DNA from: Rapana venosa
Lineage: Eukaryota > Mollusca > Gastropoda > Neogastropoda > Muricidae
Reading direction: 5' to 3'
Length of the DNA stretch: 64,000 bases
Assembly: GCA_028751875.1 (NCBI GenBank)
Contig: CM054141.1
Span: 68,065,351 to 68,129,350 of the forward strand
The position numbers and the translations under genes are program-made. Shown piece after piece: positions 12,101 to 25,200 of the stretch. Every line of letters starts with the position of its first letter. Within the stretch, counting starts at the first letter, position 1. Under the pieces are notes generated by a model, which worked only from the letters and a program-made list of their open reading frames with translations, was not told where the DNA came from and made no database searches.

Positions 12101-15100
12101 TACTATCATCATTGTCCCAGTCTGAGTGTTCTGTCTATTACATTTTTTTCTTCTGACACTCAAAGTTCCACCTTTGAAGAAACAGGTAATGGCCAACAAC
12201 ACCTCCAGTAACCCACAAGGACACAAAGCAGGAGCGAGGAGTGACTGACCTGTGTCCTCCTCCTCCTCCAGCTCCCCAGGGGTGCCCCACAAGGCCACGC
12301 ACAGCTGCCACACCACTTCATCTGCTGCTGCATGGCCACGTCCCCGTGACTCTCTGCTTGACACACATATACAACACCGCATCACTTCCTCTCTCTTTTC
12401 TTTAAAAAATAACTTCTTTTTTAAACTTTCTGTGTGGGCTTTTTTTCTATACAGTTTCTTTCCTTTTGAACACAAAAGGTACAGAATTCAGATATAGCAG
12501 ATACAAAACAATCACTATAAGTAATCTTTTTCCAAAAAACCCCCACAGAATGACAGAATCACTCAAATCAGGGGGGGAGGGGGGGGTAGCACAGGAGAAA
12601 GAGAGAGAGAGAGTGAATGAGAAAAATAAACTGCATGGATGAGGCACAGCCTTCCTTTGAGAATATGCCGATCAATATAAAAACCTTTTTCCACATGAGT
12701 AAGCGATTACGAGGTTGGCAAAATAACTTGCAGCTGTATGTCTGTAGCTAAAAGGTAGCACGAACCCGGTAGTCGTTTAGCGGCACTCTCCTGTGCGTAG
12801 TCATGCAGGGCGGCTGTGGTAGGGACAGGTGTGGCGACTGGACAGCCAGCCTCCTCCCCCAGACGGCTGTGGGCCAGCGCTATCTCCAGCAAACCCTCAT
12901 GGCTCTCCTGAAAACACAGCAGCTTCACATCACCCCATCCATGCTCACACTCTGAAGAGAAACAAGTTGATCACAGATAATAAGATAACCTAAGATGCCC
13001 ACACATGGGAAAACAAAAATGTTGACATGAACTATGATGAAAAACAGAATCAGATAAGAGCAATGATAAAAGATGTTTAGATTTACCAATTCAAGTTTTC
13101 AGTAAAATATTTCAAGTTCACCCTTTGCGATAAGAGCCCTTGGTTTAAGCAAAATGTTATACGTTCAGAAACAGCGTAGCATCAATACATGAAATGAGTA
13201 CAACAAGCAATGTTTATATGTGTACTCTAACATCCATAATTATATTAAACAATACATGCAAGAAAATTTCAGAGCCCTGAACTGCAGTGTGCCTACCTTG
13301 ATGACACTGTCTGATGGATCAAAGAAATCTGCCACAGCCAGCTGTTCCTGCGACACCGTCCATGCCTTCCTGCAAGACTGGCCCTGACCACCCCCCACAG
13401 AGGGCAACAGCGAATATCGGGTCTCCCTCTCCAATGCACCTGCAACACAATGCTCACCATTAACATTTCAATTGGAGACAGATATTTAAAATCCTCATCC
13501 AGAGGGAGCCAATCAATGTCAAGCCGCCACATAACCACCAGTCAAAGGAGCCCTGCACTGTTGACGGGTCACTTTGGTAGTATTCAGTAGTGCATGTTCT
13601 GAGCTAACATGTGCAGAACACTACGTACTAAGCTCTCTACTGATGAGAGTAATTGCTTAGTCACTGAGCCATACAACGTGAGATGCCCACACAAGTTGGC
13701 GACCACAACATCCCTCCTATGACTTACTTCCATAAGCTTCCAACCCTGAAGGCTTTGACACACACTCACCACAGAACTGTATGGGAAACTGCAAATGAGG
13801 TCACCATAAGACCAGAACAACTGGGGGGCTCTGAATCAGACCATTTTCTTTTAATGCATGATGATCAGTAAGGATGAGATGTAATGCTGCTGCTATGGAA
13901 GTGCATGTGCTCTGAGATCTCTTCACAGGGCTGTACTCTACACTTCCCATCATAATATTTCCTGGCATCAACCGGGCATGAGAGACACAGATACCTGAAG
14001 TATTGGTCAGGTAATTTGAGCAACACTCTCAAAATCCCATCCATAAAGCGGATGAAGCTTGACTGTGTGGCCCCGGTCTTCCAATGAGCCCATAGCAAAC
14101 TCACTCTGGGTAGGAGCCTGCCAGGGTATAAAAACAAAAAACCGAACTTGAGACAACCATTGAACCATCAACCATTATTCTGCAACATTGTTTTTCTCCT
14201 TCCTTTCCACAAACTCTTGTTAAGCCACTGGGGTAGTACACTGAAGACTTGTTCACACCATTTCCTCCATCTATGTTTGGCTACCCAAGACAACGTATTT
14301 TTTAAAAGAAAAGCTACTCACCGTCGTGTTGGGCGGTGCAAGGCGTGCCTGCATGCACCAGCGCCCAGGACGGCCCCCAGCCCAGCCTGAAGGACCGGCC
14401 CATGAAGCAGCCGGCGTCCATCAACAGGTTCTGCCGTCTGTACACCAGCGACTCCCGCACGTCCGGCACCTCGTGCTGCACCCGCAGACCCACAATTTTA
14501 CGGGGCACATCCTCGGACGTCATACCGCTGCTGATCAGCTTGTGCTCTGTGGCTGGGGGATGCAGGAACGTGGGAGGGGGCCGCCCAAAGGTGGTGTGGC
14601 CAAAGGTGGCTTGGAAAAGACCTGTGGGCAACACGCATGTACAACAAACTTTATAGCGCAGAATGCTGCTTGAAAAAGGCCTACAGAACTAAATTTGTAT
14701 TTTAAACAGATTTGTTAGACACATCCCCCCTTTTTTTCCTGAATTATTTGTTTGAGGTCTGTAGAAAGGTTGGTTTTTTAACATAAAAAAATAGATGGGT
14801 TAATTGGTAAGGTTAAACTTAGAGAAAACCAAAAGAACAAAACGAGAGACAGAGATAGAGAGAGTAAAGAAGGAATCTGCAGCACCAAATTCCATATGGC
14901 TACTGTTCACCAATATCCCAACAGAGGGAGAGAAAAAGTGGAGTCAATATGCATAGAGGAGCAGAAAGACACAAAACTAATTAAATAAAAGAGGCCTGTT
15001 ACTGATTCCTGAAACTCACCGACACACATATTTGAAATACAATAATAACATGTATCATCATCGAAGCACAGTAATAGCAAAGTGAATTTCATTCCACCTG

Positions 15101-18100
15101 AAAACAGGAACACTGTTCCTAAGGTATGAGTGTAACACGTCTCAAAAGGTGAGAAAATGACAAAGTGGATAAAGGCAGAAATAAGCTACGTAATGGAATT
15201 CATTCCCTCTCTCCCCCACCCCCCCTCCTCCACACACACACAAATCAATATTTTTCAAAAATAAAAACCCTACCAACACTTACTTTTCTTCTCTCTCATC
15301 ATTTCTTTGGGGTCAGGTGACATGGAGCGGGGAGTCAGGGACTGTTTGACGGACAGTGAAGTGTTCAGCAATGTTGGCATCGATTTCTCCCCACTCTTCA
15401 GAATCTTCCCTTCTCCTCGGTACCACATGGACTCTGGGTCTGTGACAGTTACAACACAAATGAATCATGAAACTGACAAGCAGACACAAAAGAAACAAAC
15501 TCGATGAAACAATAAAACTGATACATCCTTCCAAGACCAAATGAGACGACAAAAATTCAACAAATCATCATTAAACATTAAATCCCTGTCAAGCTAAACT
15601 GAGAATGACAAATATGTAACCCATTCAAAAAACAAAGAGGAGGACTTTCCTGTTCAATACAGACAAATCCACTCGTAAGTAGTCAAATGTGTGTACAGTC
15701 AGAAAACACGAGTAGAAGTGATACTGATCAATGATGAAATGCCCTCTTTGGGGAAAGCAGCACCAATCACACACGGGAATATCTGTGGTACAAAAAGTTT
15801 ACCATACCATATTCTGTAATCCTTGCAGTATAGGAGATATGCAACATACTTTTTCCAACAACCATATTTTTTTCATTTCATTTCTTTCTTACTAGAATAA
15901 ACCATCAAGAAAACGTGTGTGTGTGTGTACACAACAATTTTAAAGGGCAATAAAATAGAATGTGCACTTCTCTACATAACAAAGAAAAAACAATCATACA
16001 GCACAGATACATGAACACTCGTACCGCTGGATCTAGCAAGTACAAACACAGTTATGTAAGAATTCCTGTCTGGCAAACAAGCACACACAAAGTAATGTAC
16101 AAAAATTCAGACCTAGCAAAAAAGTATAGTTAATTTACAACATGTGAACTCTGGCACACATAACCTATGATATAAAAAACAACAACTCAAGTCTGGTTAC
16201 TGACCTCTGTCGCCGTCTCCCATCTCTTGCGTGAAGAAGGACGCTTTCATCAGCTGGACGTTGCGTGCCGACACCCCCAGTCGCAGGGGCAGAGAATCCT
16301 GCTGCACTCCATCCTCTTCCTCCATCGAGTCCTCTGCAACACAAACACAGTGTGTCACGAAGGTCACGGTCAATCAGAAGGTGGTCAAGGTCAATCAAAG
16401 GTTTAGAGGTAGTTCACCTCATTGGAAAGTGAGAGGTCACAGGTTTGAACCCTGTCTGATCCCCAGCTTTTTCCACCTCTGTATTACAAAGGAAGTGTGT
16501 TGTGAAGGTGGACTGGTCATCCACAGGTAACACACATGTCTAGGAACAAGGTTGCAGGTGCAATCCCTGGCTGAAGTTTCCATCCATCCATCATCTAGAC
16601 CATGAATCCTGATCTGGGGGTCAGTCCTTCAGAGGAGATGAAAAGCTAGGATCCCAAGTGAAACATGCATTGAGAACACACACCAAAAAGAACCCACACA
16701 AGAACAAGAATTGTACCCAGCAAAATTTGGCAGAAGACAGTCACTCTCACTGGGAATCAAATAAACATACACACCACAGCATTTTCTTTAAAAGTATGGA
16801 GTTGATGTGCTGCTGACACACCCACTCTCCATGGGAACAACAGCCTGAATTTCATGCGGAGAAATCTACTGTGATTGAAAGTGGAATCCTACACCATACA
16901 ACACAACACGTCTCTTCCATCCTTCCAGCACTGCCCTCATCTGTTTCTGAAGACCTGTCCCTGCATGAGGAATACTTGTGCATGCTAAGATACATACAAA
17001 TAGCAAATGAAAAATAAGTCCTTTTTATTTTATTTTATAGAAAAGACAAGATTCAGTTAGACTTGAGGGTAATAAAAGATAATTGTACAGTTGACATAGA
17101 TAGCAGTGGCCAAAATTAAGTGTAACTTCTATGTGCTTGTTAGGCCTTCTCCACAACTTTTCTGGTGGTTTATGAAGTCAGCAGAGCCAATGAAGACCAG
17201 AACAAGTGGAGAAGGATAATTCTTCCTGTGCCACTGAGTGCAGAGCCAATGCTGTACCTGGTGATGCTGACAGGTGAACAACTGATTACACGATGCGTTT
17301 GTGTATGAGTGTGTGTGCACTTACACCGAGTGTGCTTGCGAGTGCATACATGGAAAACGATGCTCATTTCAGACTGCATTGTATCACGACTAATTCCTGG
17401 GACCACTACGTGCACCATAATTTCCATATGTACAATGCCATAACACATTTTTCAGACTACTTCGAGCACCTCATACTTTTTTCAACTTTGGAGGTAAGAA
17501 CTTTTCATGAACTTTTCTTGATTCACACAGGTTTCTCTTCTCTTGTGTAATGCTTACAGATGCTACACATTCACACTTCTTGATAAGAGGCATCAGACTA
17601 GATTCCATGTCAGCCAGTTACACAAGCTAAAAAATATGTATTTGTTGCTTTACAAGATTCAGCGCTATATAAATTCCATACATTATCATTATTACTAAAT
17701 GCACAGAGGGGAAACTCTACACAGAGATGGACAGCAGACAGTCTTCATAGAAGCAGCCCCCTCTAGCAAATGCTTTGTACCTAGACATACTTCGACTAGC
17801 ACACAACTAAACTGACAGTTGATCTACTGTTGAGTTTTCTTTGTTTTGTGTAGGGGTGGGGTCCAAATCACATAGGTGGGTGGACACTTATTTAAAGACA
17901 ACAGACTTCTTAAAATAGTCACCCCTTTCTGTCCGTTTCTGTGTACATCTGTCAATGTGTTTCTGGGGTAAAGAAATATATCTTTCTTTTGATTATTTAC
18001 CCAATGTAAATTCGTTTAAAAAAAATTGTGTGTATGTGGGTTTTTTTTAAGTACTTCTTGATCTGATGAAGGATTCCCTTCAAGGTAATTGTTTATAAAT

Positions 18101-19176
18101 GAGTGCTGTGCAAGAAAAAAACCACCACGATGAACCAGCATACCTCTTAGTTTTGATCTTATCTTATCTTCTTTAATACAGGGTTAAAAAGGTAACATCA
18201 CTAGCAACAACTGCCGGCTTGACCAGACCAGTGTGTCTATATGTAGGCCTGGCATCTTTAAAGTGACCATCATGACTCCAGTTTTGCCATCTGCTCTTTT
18301 CTGGATTACATTTTTTCCTATTCTTTTATCTGAGAAACTCTTTAAAAATGCTTTTCCTTCACCTTTTACCACTTAGGAATTATGACATCTATACAAAAAC
18401 TAGCTTCTTTTTACAATTTCTTGAGAGACTATCTTCGTATGTTGGGTACATATGCACTTGCTATTGCTTGCATGACTTTTCATTCCCTTTTACCCAAGCC
18501 AACCATTTAAAAAAACAAAACCAGTGTACTTCTTGCTCCAAACACAACTTTTATTCACCCTCAAAAAACTTATCTCCACATCTCTGATCACATTGATTGT
18601 GTTGTTTTTTTCTATAACATCAAATGTTTATGATTAGATTCCAGTATGTTCTACACTGAGGCACTGCACTGCCTCAGAATAACATCATCATTCCTTCAAT
18701 CTTTTTAAAAATTTTATTTCTGTCCATATGTGTCTTGCTGCATGCAGCAGAGATGGGAAAGGAAAATGACAGTGGAAACCCACATTTTGAATACAAGACA
18801 GGAACTTTCGTGACCAAGAACCACTGGGTTTAATTCTAAATTATCATGAAATCATTTGACTACTTTTAATTTCTTTCTTGCTTACACACAAGTACTTTGT
18901 TAACAAGGGTACACATAAAACACTCATACTGCAAACACTGATTCTCAATGAAGAAATAGTGATGTGTGCATTAGTATTTCACATGGTTTCTTCAATGGAT
19001 TCCAAAAATGTCCACCCCCTGGACTAACAGTAAAGGCCAATCCACAGCACTACTGCTTTTTTGAAAGGGATGGGGAGGGGAGAGAGAGAGAGAGAGAGAG
19101 AAGAGAAGAGAGAGAGACAGCAGAGAGAGAGAAGAAGAGAGAGAGAGAAAGAGAGAGAGAGAGAAAGAAGAGAGAG

Positions 19177-19244
<68 letters not shown>

Positions 19245-22200
19245 GAGAGGAGAGAGAGAGACAAATCCTGAAACAAATTCTGATTATGTAAAGGTGTTCC
19301 CATAACCTATGTGGTCGTAGGGGAGTGAGGTGTTAGAGACCTCAGCTTCTCCAGGGGCCAGCATATTGAGGGCAGCGCCCATCTATTCTCTCTCGCTGCT
19401 TTATCTTCCCTGACCCTAAAGAGGCAGGTACCCATTTACAGGTGGGTAAACTGAGGGGACTGTACTGAAGCCAAAGCGTGCAAACGATCACCCATCCAAC
19501 TGGTAACAACGCTTGATGCTCCTTAACATTGGCTGGGAGAAAGCAAGTGCTCTGACCACTGAGCTATCCAGTCCACCGGTTATGTACTCGTCTGAAAAAT
19601 CATGCATGTGTTAGCGCATGAGCATATGTCCATATCAATATCATGTGATTACCTGCAAGAATGCCCATACATGCATGAATAAGGTGAAGAAGTTATCAGT
19701 GTTATTGCAATGCCATGTACACACATGCATATGTGTGATGTCAGTATGCACAAGTTACTTGCCAAGCACATTCTGGTCAGCAAGCAAGTTTTCTGAAAAT
19801 GACTCCTACCTGTTGAAACAATTCTAATACACACTTCTGACCTTCTGTCTACTGCCTTAACTTGTTATCCAGCTACAAAAGTCTTCTTTGTATAACTTCT
19901 GAAATAGTATTGGCCACAAGAGCCTTTTTATAAATGGTAGGTTTCTGATTAAAATGGCTGATAGTTGTAGTCTTTAAATAGTATGATTTCAAGAAATATG
20001 TACATAATCATTCTCTACAGTGTCAAATTATGTGTGTGTGTGTGTTGTATTGTGTTGTGTGCATGTGTCTCTCTCTCTTCAAATATACATAAATTCACAC
20101 ACACACACACAGGGCACCTTTGTTCATGGGACTGTTAATGTGGCACTTATTTCCATGCAAACTTTCGTTCATGAAGAAATAGGACTAAAAGTGTGACAAG
20201 TATGTCTACTGAATAAACACACAGGCAGCCCACAAAGACTCAAATGAAATTTTATTGCTTTAACATTTAAACATATTTTATAACCAGTTAAACACATCAT
20301 TAGCACCATGCACTGAAGAAAAAAACAAGTATCAGGGAACTGGAGTGATTCGAGACTACAATACAAAGTGCCGCAGTCCTTAAACTGACCTGCACTAAGT
20401 TTTGGGCAGAACTTATTACTGAACGCACCATGAAAATGGCTTAGGGCTAATTGTATACATAAATTTACTGACAGTAAGCTTGTGTGCATGATCTGCAATG
20501 CATATATATAAAAACGAGGAATTCCGATTTTGTGAAGACAAGATTTTAAAAAATGTCCTTGTCACATTTATTTAACAATGGAAATGAACATGCAAAATCA
20601 AAAACATTCAAAATATTGGAACATGAAATACACAGAAAGTAATTTTCCCTGCATGTCAAGGCGTAAAGCACACAATACTGGATAAAAATATACAGGAAGA
20701 CCAAGAGAGGCTGTGATAAAACCATGCCCTAAAATCAAACAGCAAACTTGTAACAACAGACAATGCACAGCACTGGAATTGTTCTGTAGGACAAATGAAA
20801 AGTGTCAGAATTCAAAAATACACGTCACCATTCCAAATTATAAAGTTCAACAAATCATTCTGTTAGGAGGATAACAAAAATATTTTTTTAAAGCAATTAA
20901 TTTCTCAAAGTACAGTTCCTACAAAAAGCAGTGTAACTCAAAGGGTCAGACACAATAATACACAGCCACACAAAGCATATCGACCGTACAAAAACATGAC
21001 TCAAGACCCTAACAAAACACAGTGAACAACCAGCCATACAATCTTCATTCACTGTCAGTAAAACTACGCTGAAAATGTATCACAGAATTTTATCATGAAG
21101 TAAAGCATCAAACTGTGTCAACATTTTTATATCTTGTGTATCCAACACATGCATCTGTCAGCCACCAAAACATACAGTATTTTATGTGCTTAACAGCAAT
21201 GTCTTTCTCATTCAGCCACTATATCATCTGAAAAAACCCCCAAAACCACACATTCAAAGCAACAATAGTGCCAGACAAAAACTGCCACAATACTAAAAAC
21301 AGGCAAAGCAAACAAATTCTCAACATGAAAGCACAAAAAAACCCAACTCAAGACTGGCTATAACTGTACAAATTGTTCAATCAGATAAACTAAAATAATT
21401 GTATAAAAAATACTGTTCACCAGGAGAAACACAGCTTTAATCATGCTTGTAAAAAAAAACCCACCAACAAACAACCCCAAGCAAACAACTGCATAAAACA
21501 TATAAGGAATTACTGTTCACATGTAAAAAATCTGTTTGGAAGCAACTGTTAGTTCATTATGACATTATCTGATCTGCAGAAGTGTAAGCTGCCAGATCAC
21601 CTGCTGAGATATGCTGTCCAGCAAATCTGAGGAGAAATACATATACAAAGTTTATATAGTCCAGAAACTCTGCCCTGGAGAAGTCAAACCAATGTCCATT
21701 TTCAATGTTTCAGTCATCAGGTAACACAGAGGAGACTTCGGAGGACTGTGCACCTTCCTGAAGGCCCCACTGTTACAATTTTGTGTGAAGCAATGCCTCT
21801 TTCCTGGTAAGCTGAGGCCACCTTGCACGAGTCATGTGCACCCTTTCATAGTTAAGCATTCTGTTACCTTGCAACCGTAATGTAAAATGCACTTTGCAGG
21901 CTCCTCCATGAAATAGACTACAGGTATGATTTTTATGTGACTGCAAGTCTTGTTTCTGATCCAGCTGCTGGGGGTCAGTGTATGTATGAACATCTTGCCC
22001 ATCTCTCTGCATTTGTGACAGGTGTGCGTGTGCCTGTGCCTCTGTGTGTGTGTGTGACAGAGCGCACACTCGCGACAGAGAAAGAAAAAGAGAGAGTTAA
22101 TGCACTTTCTTTTCACTTCTGGAAAAAAAAAAAGTTATTTCAACAGACACAAAACTGCTTCAAAGAGCTTTCACTTTCCCCAGTTTAAAAAAAAAAAAAA

Positions 22201-25200
22201 AACCATGCAGAAAAAATTTAAAACACATTTTTTGCAGTTGCCAACAGTCCTATGATAGACAGCACCCTGTGACGAAGTTCACGTCAAGAAAATCCGTCAC
22301 GATATTTTTTAAACAAAGTTGTTCACATTTTCTGAGGTCCTAACATAAAAATTTGGGGAGGAGAGAGATAAAATGAGTGTTTACCAGAAAATAAACTCTA
22401 AAAATACTGGAGTAATGTTAACCCTAGTGGCGCGGTTTCCGGAATATTCCGGGAAAGGCGGGTCTAGGCTGTGTGGCGGATCCCGGAATATTCCGGGATG
22501 ACGTGGGTGGTCATAGTTGAAAGCTTACTTTCGCTTTCAAAGGTCAGCCAATGAATGTTAAGGCCGTTGTAGGCCCGCAGAAAGGGGTGAAGGTCGTTTG
22601 ACACACACAAGCAACGAAGAATCTGATTGGTTAAGAGTGTATTTTAATTTTTTTTCGGACCAGCCGAGATCGTCTTCAACAAAAATGGCGGCCAGCGTTT
22701 GCACTAGAATTTCTTCAAGCGTTTTTCGAGCTTTTTTACAAAATTGACAGCGAGGAGGAGTTTTAGAGGCTGGATTTGGTTGAAATAAACAATGAGAGAG
22801 ACGATGAGGTAAGGATTGTGGAATATTTTTGAAAAACTTGGTAAAAATCGATCGCGATCGGACTGAATCGAGCGGTGCTAGTTTTGCTGGATGGACTTTT
22901 TCGCTACTCGGCGATTTCGACGTCACAGATTGTTTTACTTTATTTTGACGCAACGAGGCTTCGAAATAACTGTTGTTGAGTCAAATCGCTATGCTGCTGA
23001 GTACTTTGCATCACATGAAATCAAGCGATCTTTGTATTTTTGTCATAGAAAGCCACCACTTCGCACATTCCGCCATGACGGTCGCGATGGCGTCGATCCT
23101 GTTGCTGAACTTTTCCGAGTATTTGGTGACCGATAAAGCGATACAAACTCCTTATTTTTTGAAAACTAATGTCAAGAAATAGTGTTTACCTAATCATGAC
23201 ATTTATGCACCGCAAGAACTTTGCTTATCGTGTTAAAATCGATCCGGGGCCCTGACAGTGGAACAGTGATCGGTAGTGCGAACATGATTTTTTTTTTTGA
23301 TTTTTTTTTACATAATCATAAACACTACACACTATTATAAAATTATACTCATTTAAAAGCATATTATCTCTTCTTTCCAGTGATCTATAGCTTAACACAT
23401 TTAATTTAGTTTTATATGTCAATATCAAGGGTTGTTTGAGCCCACCATGCTCCAAAACAATGCTAGCCAATGTTAATTCAGCCAATAGAAGTGAGGCTTG
23501 TTGCTGTTTATTTAGCGCTACTAGGGTTAAAACCTTCAGACTCCTACTGCATCAAACCAGACAGATCCCTAAACTGAAGTCATCACGGGGACAGGGACAT
23601 CACAGTACAGATATCACAGCACAGGACAGGAGCGCACTACATACTCATCATGTCAGAGGGGAACTGCTCCTGCGTGATGTCCTGCAGCATCTCCATGTCC
23701 TCCTCCTCCTCCTCCTCCTGGCCCCCCAGGGAGGCTGTGGCTGCCGCTGCTCCAGCCCCCATTTCTCCGGCAGCCTCCATGCCCACAGACAGGCCCTTGT
23801 GGTCCCGCTTCTTGGGCTTGAACATCTGGATCTTCTGCTTCTGCAGACACACACACAAACCACCACGTCAGGGACTGGATGTAGGGGAAGGGATCACAGA
23901 AGTGTTTCTTGATTCTCCTACGAATGAAAGAATCTTGAGTTGATCTGATCTGATTTGATATGAATAACATCCTCTTTGCAATAACACAGCGGTGTGTGGA
24001 TGGATACTGAAAACTGTTGACAGACAACAGAAAACTGGTACATCACACTTTTGAGAATAAGGTGATAAATCGCATGTTGCAATATGCAAAGCAAACAAGT
24101 TTAGCAGAAGGTTACCCAACATAATACTAACTAAATTTCAAAGAATGCTGTGTGACATGAGCAACACTTGCTTTCAGCAGATGGTGAAAAAGATGTAGCT
24201 AATGATGAGGAAACATACACCAAGAGTCAGGAAAGCAACAGTTTCTGAAACATTTCCATTTCTAAGAATGAATTTACAAACCATGAATCTGTCCTCCATT
24301 ACATCTTCTTAAAAAAACAAATGAAAATTTGTGCCTGCACATGTGTGTGTGCATGTGCACATGAATACAAGCATCTATCAATCTAAATTACTGCATATGT
24401 GCAGCTGATGAGTATAGGCATGTTTGAGACTGAAGGCCTAAAGACAGTATACTTGGAGCTAAAAGACAAAAACAAAACAGCATCCTTTCTACCCATACTG
24501 TGACAAAACATGAATAACAATAACATGACTGAATGGTAAAATCCTCACACAAAGACTTGGATCATTTCCCCACCTCCTTCCCAATTTCTTGATAAAGGTA
24601 AAGGTAAAGGTGTCCCATAACCTATATTAAGGTCGTAGGGGAGCAAGGTGTCAGAGACCTCGCTTCTCTAGGGCCAGCGTATTGAGGGCAGCGCCCATCT
24701 CCTCTCCCTCGCTGCTTTACCTTCCCTGACCGTAAAGAGGGCAGGGACCCATTTACAGCTGGGGGAACTATACTGAAGCCAAGGCGCCAAAACGGTCACC
24801 ATTCCAATTGGTAACCACACTCGACACTGCTTAACTTGGCTGGGGGAAAGCGAGTGCTCCGACCACTGAGCTACCCCGTCCCCCTAATTTCTTGATATCT
24901 TCTGTTATTTTACTTTAAGTGCAATACTCCAGACCCTGTAAAGAATATGTGTGGGGGTTTTTTCTTCCCATTTTAGGTTTGATACTTCAAAATGCAGATT
25001 TCTTGCTTGCCCATTTTTAAGTTTGACTGTACAGAAAATTTTTTTTTTTTTTTAACAAATTATCTTTTAAAATCATCCATCAAAACTGAAAATTCATACA
25101 CTTACCTGCAATGACCTCTGATTCTCCTCTGCCATCTTTAACTTTTTCTTCTCTTGTTCTGTGGGTTCAATGTCGTCATCTTCATTCTCGGCAAGGCCGT

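Larger units (their letters stand above)
11959..16204. other. Introns between coding exons 23 and 29
   Basis: Outside the exons listed, only AT-rich intron with short simple repeats (ATC at 12062-12080, GA at 12596-12615) is visible. Confidence 0.4.

Noticed and set aside
13865..14137. Possible extra NUP98 exon between coding exons 25 and 26
   Set aside because: It has an acceptor-like GGCAG, but the phase needed to join exon 25 runs into TGA. No good donor fits, and exons 25 and 26 already join in phase.
18964..19305. Arg-Glu-rich open frames
   Set aside because: Product of a GA microsatellite.
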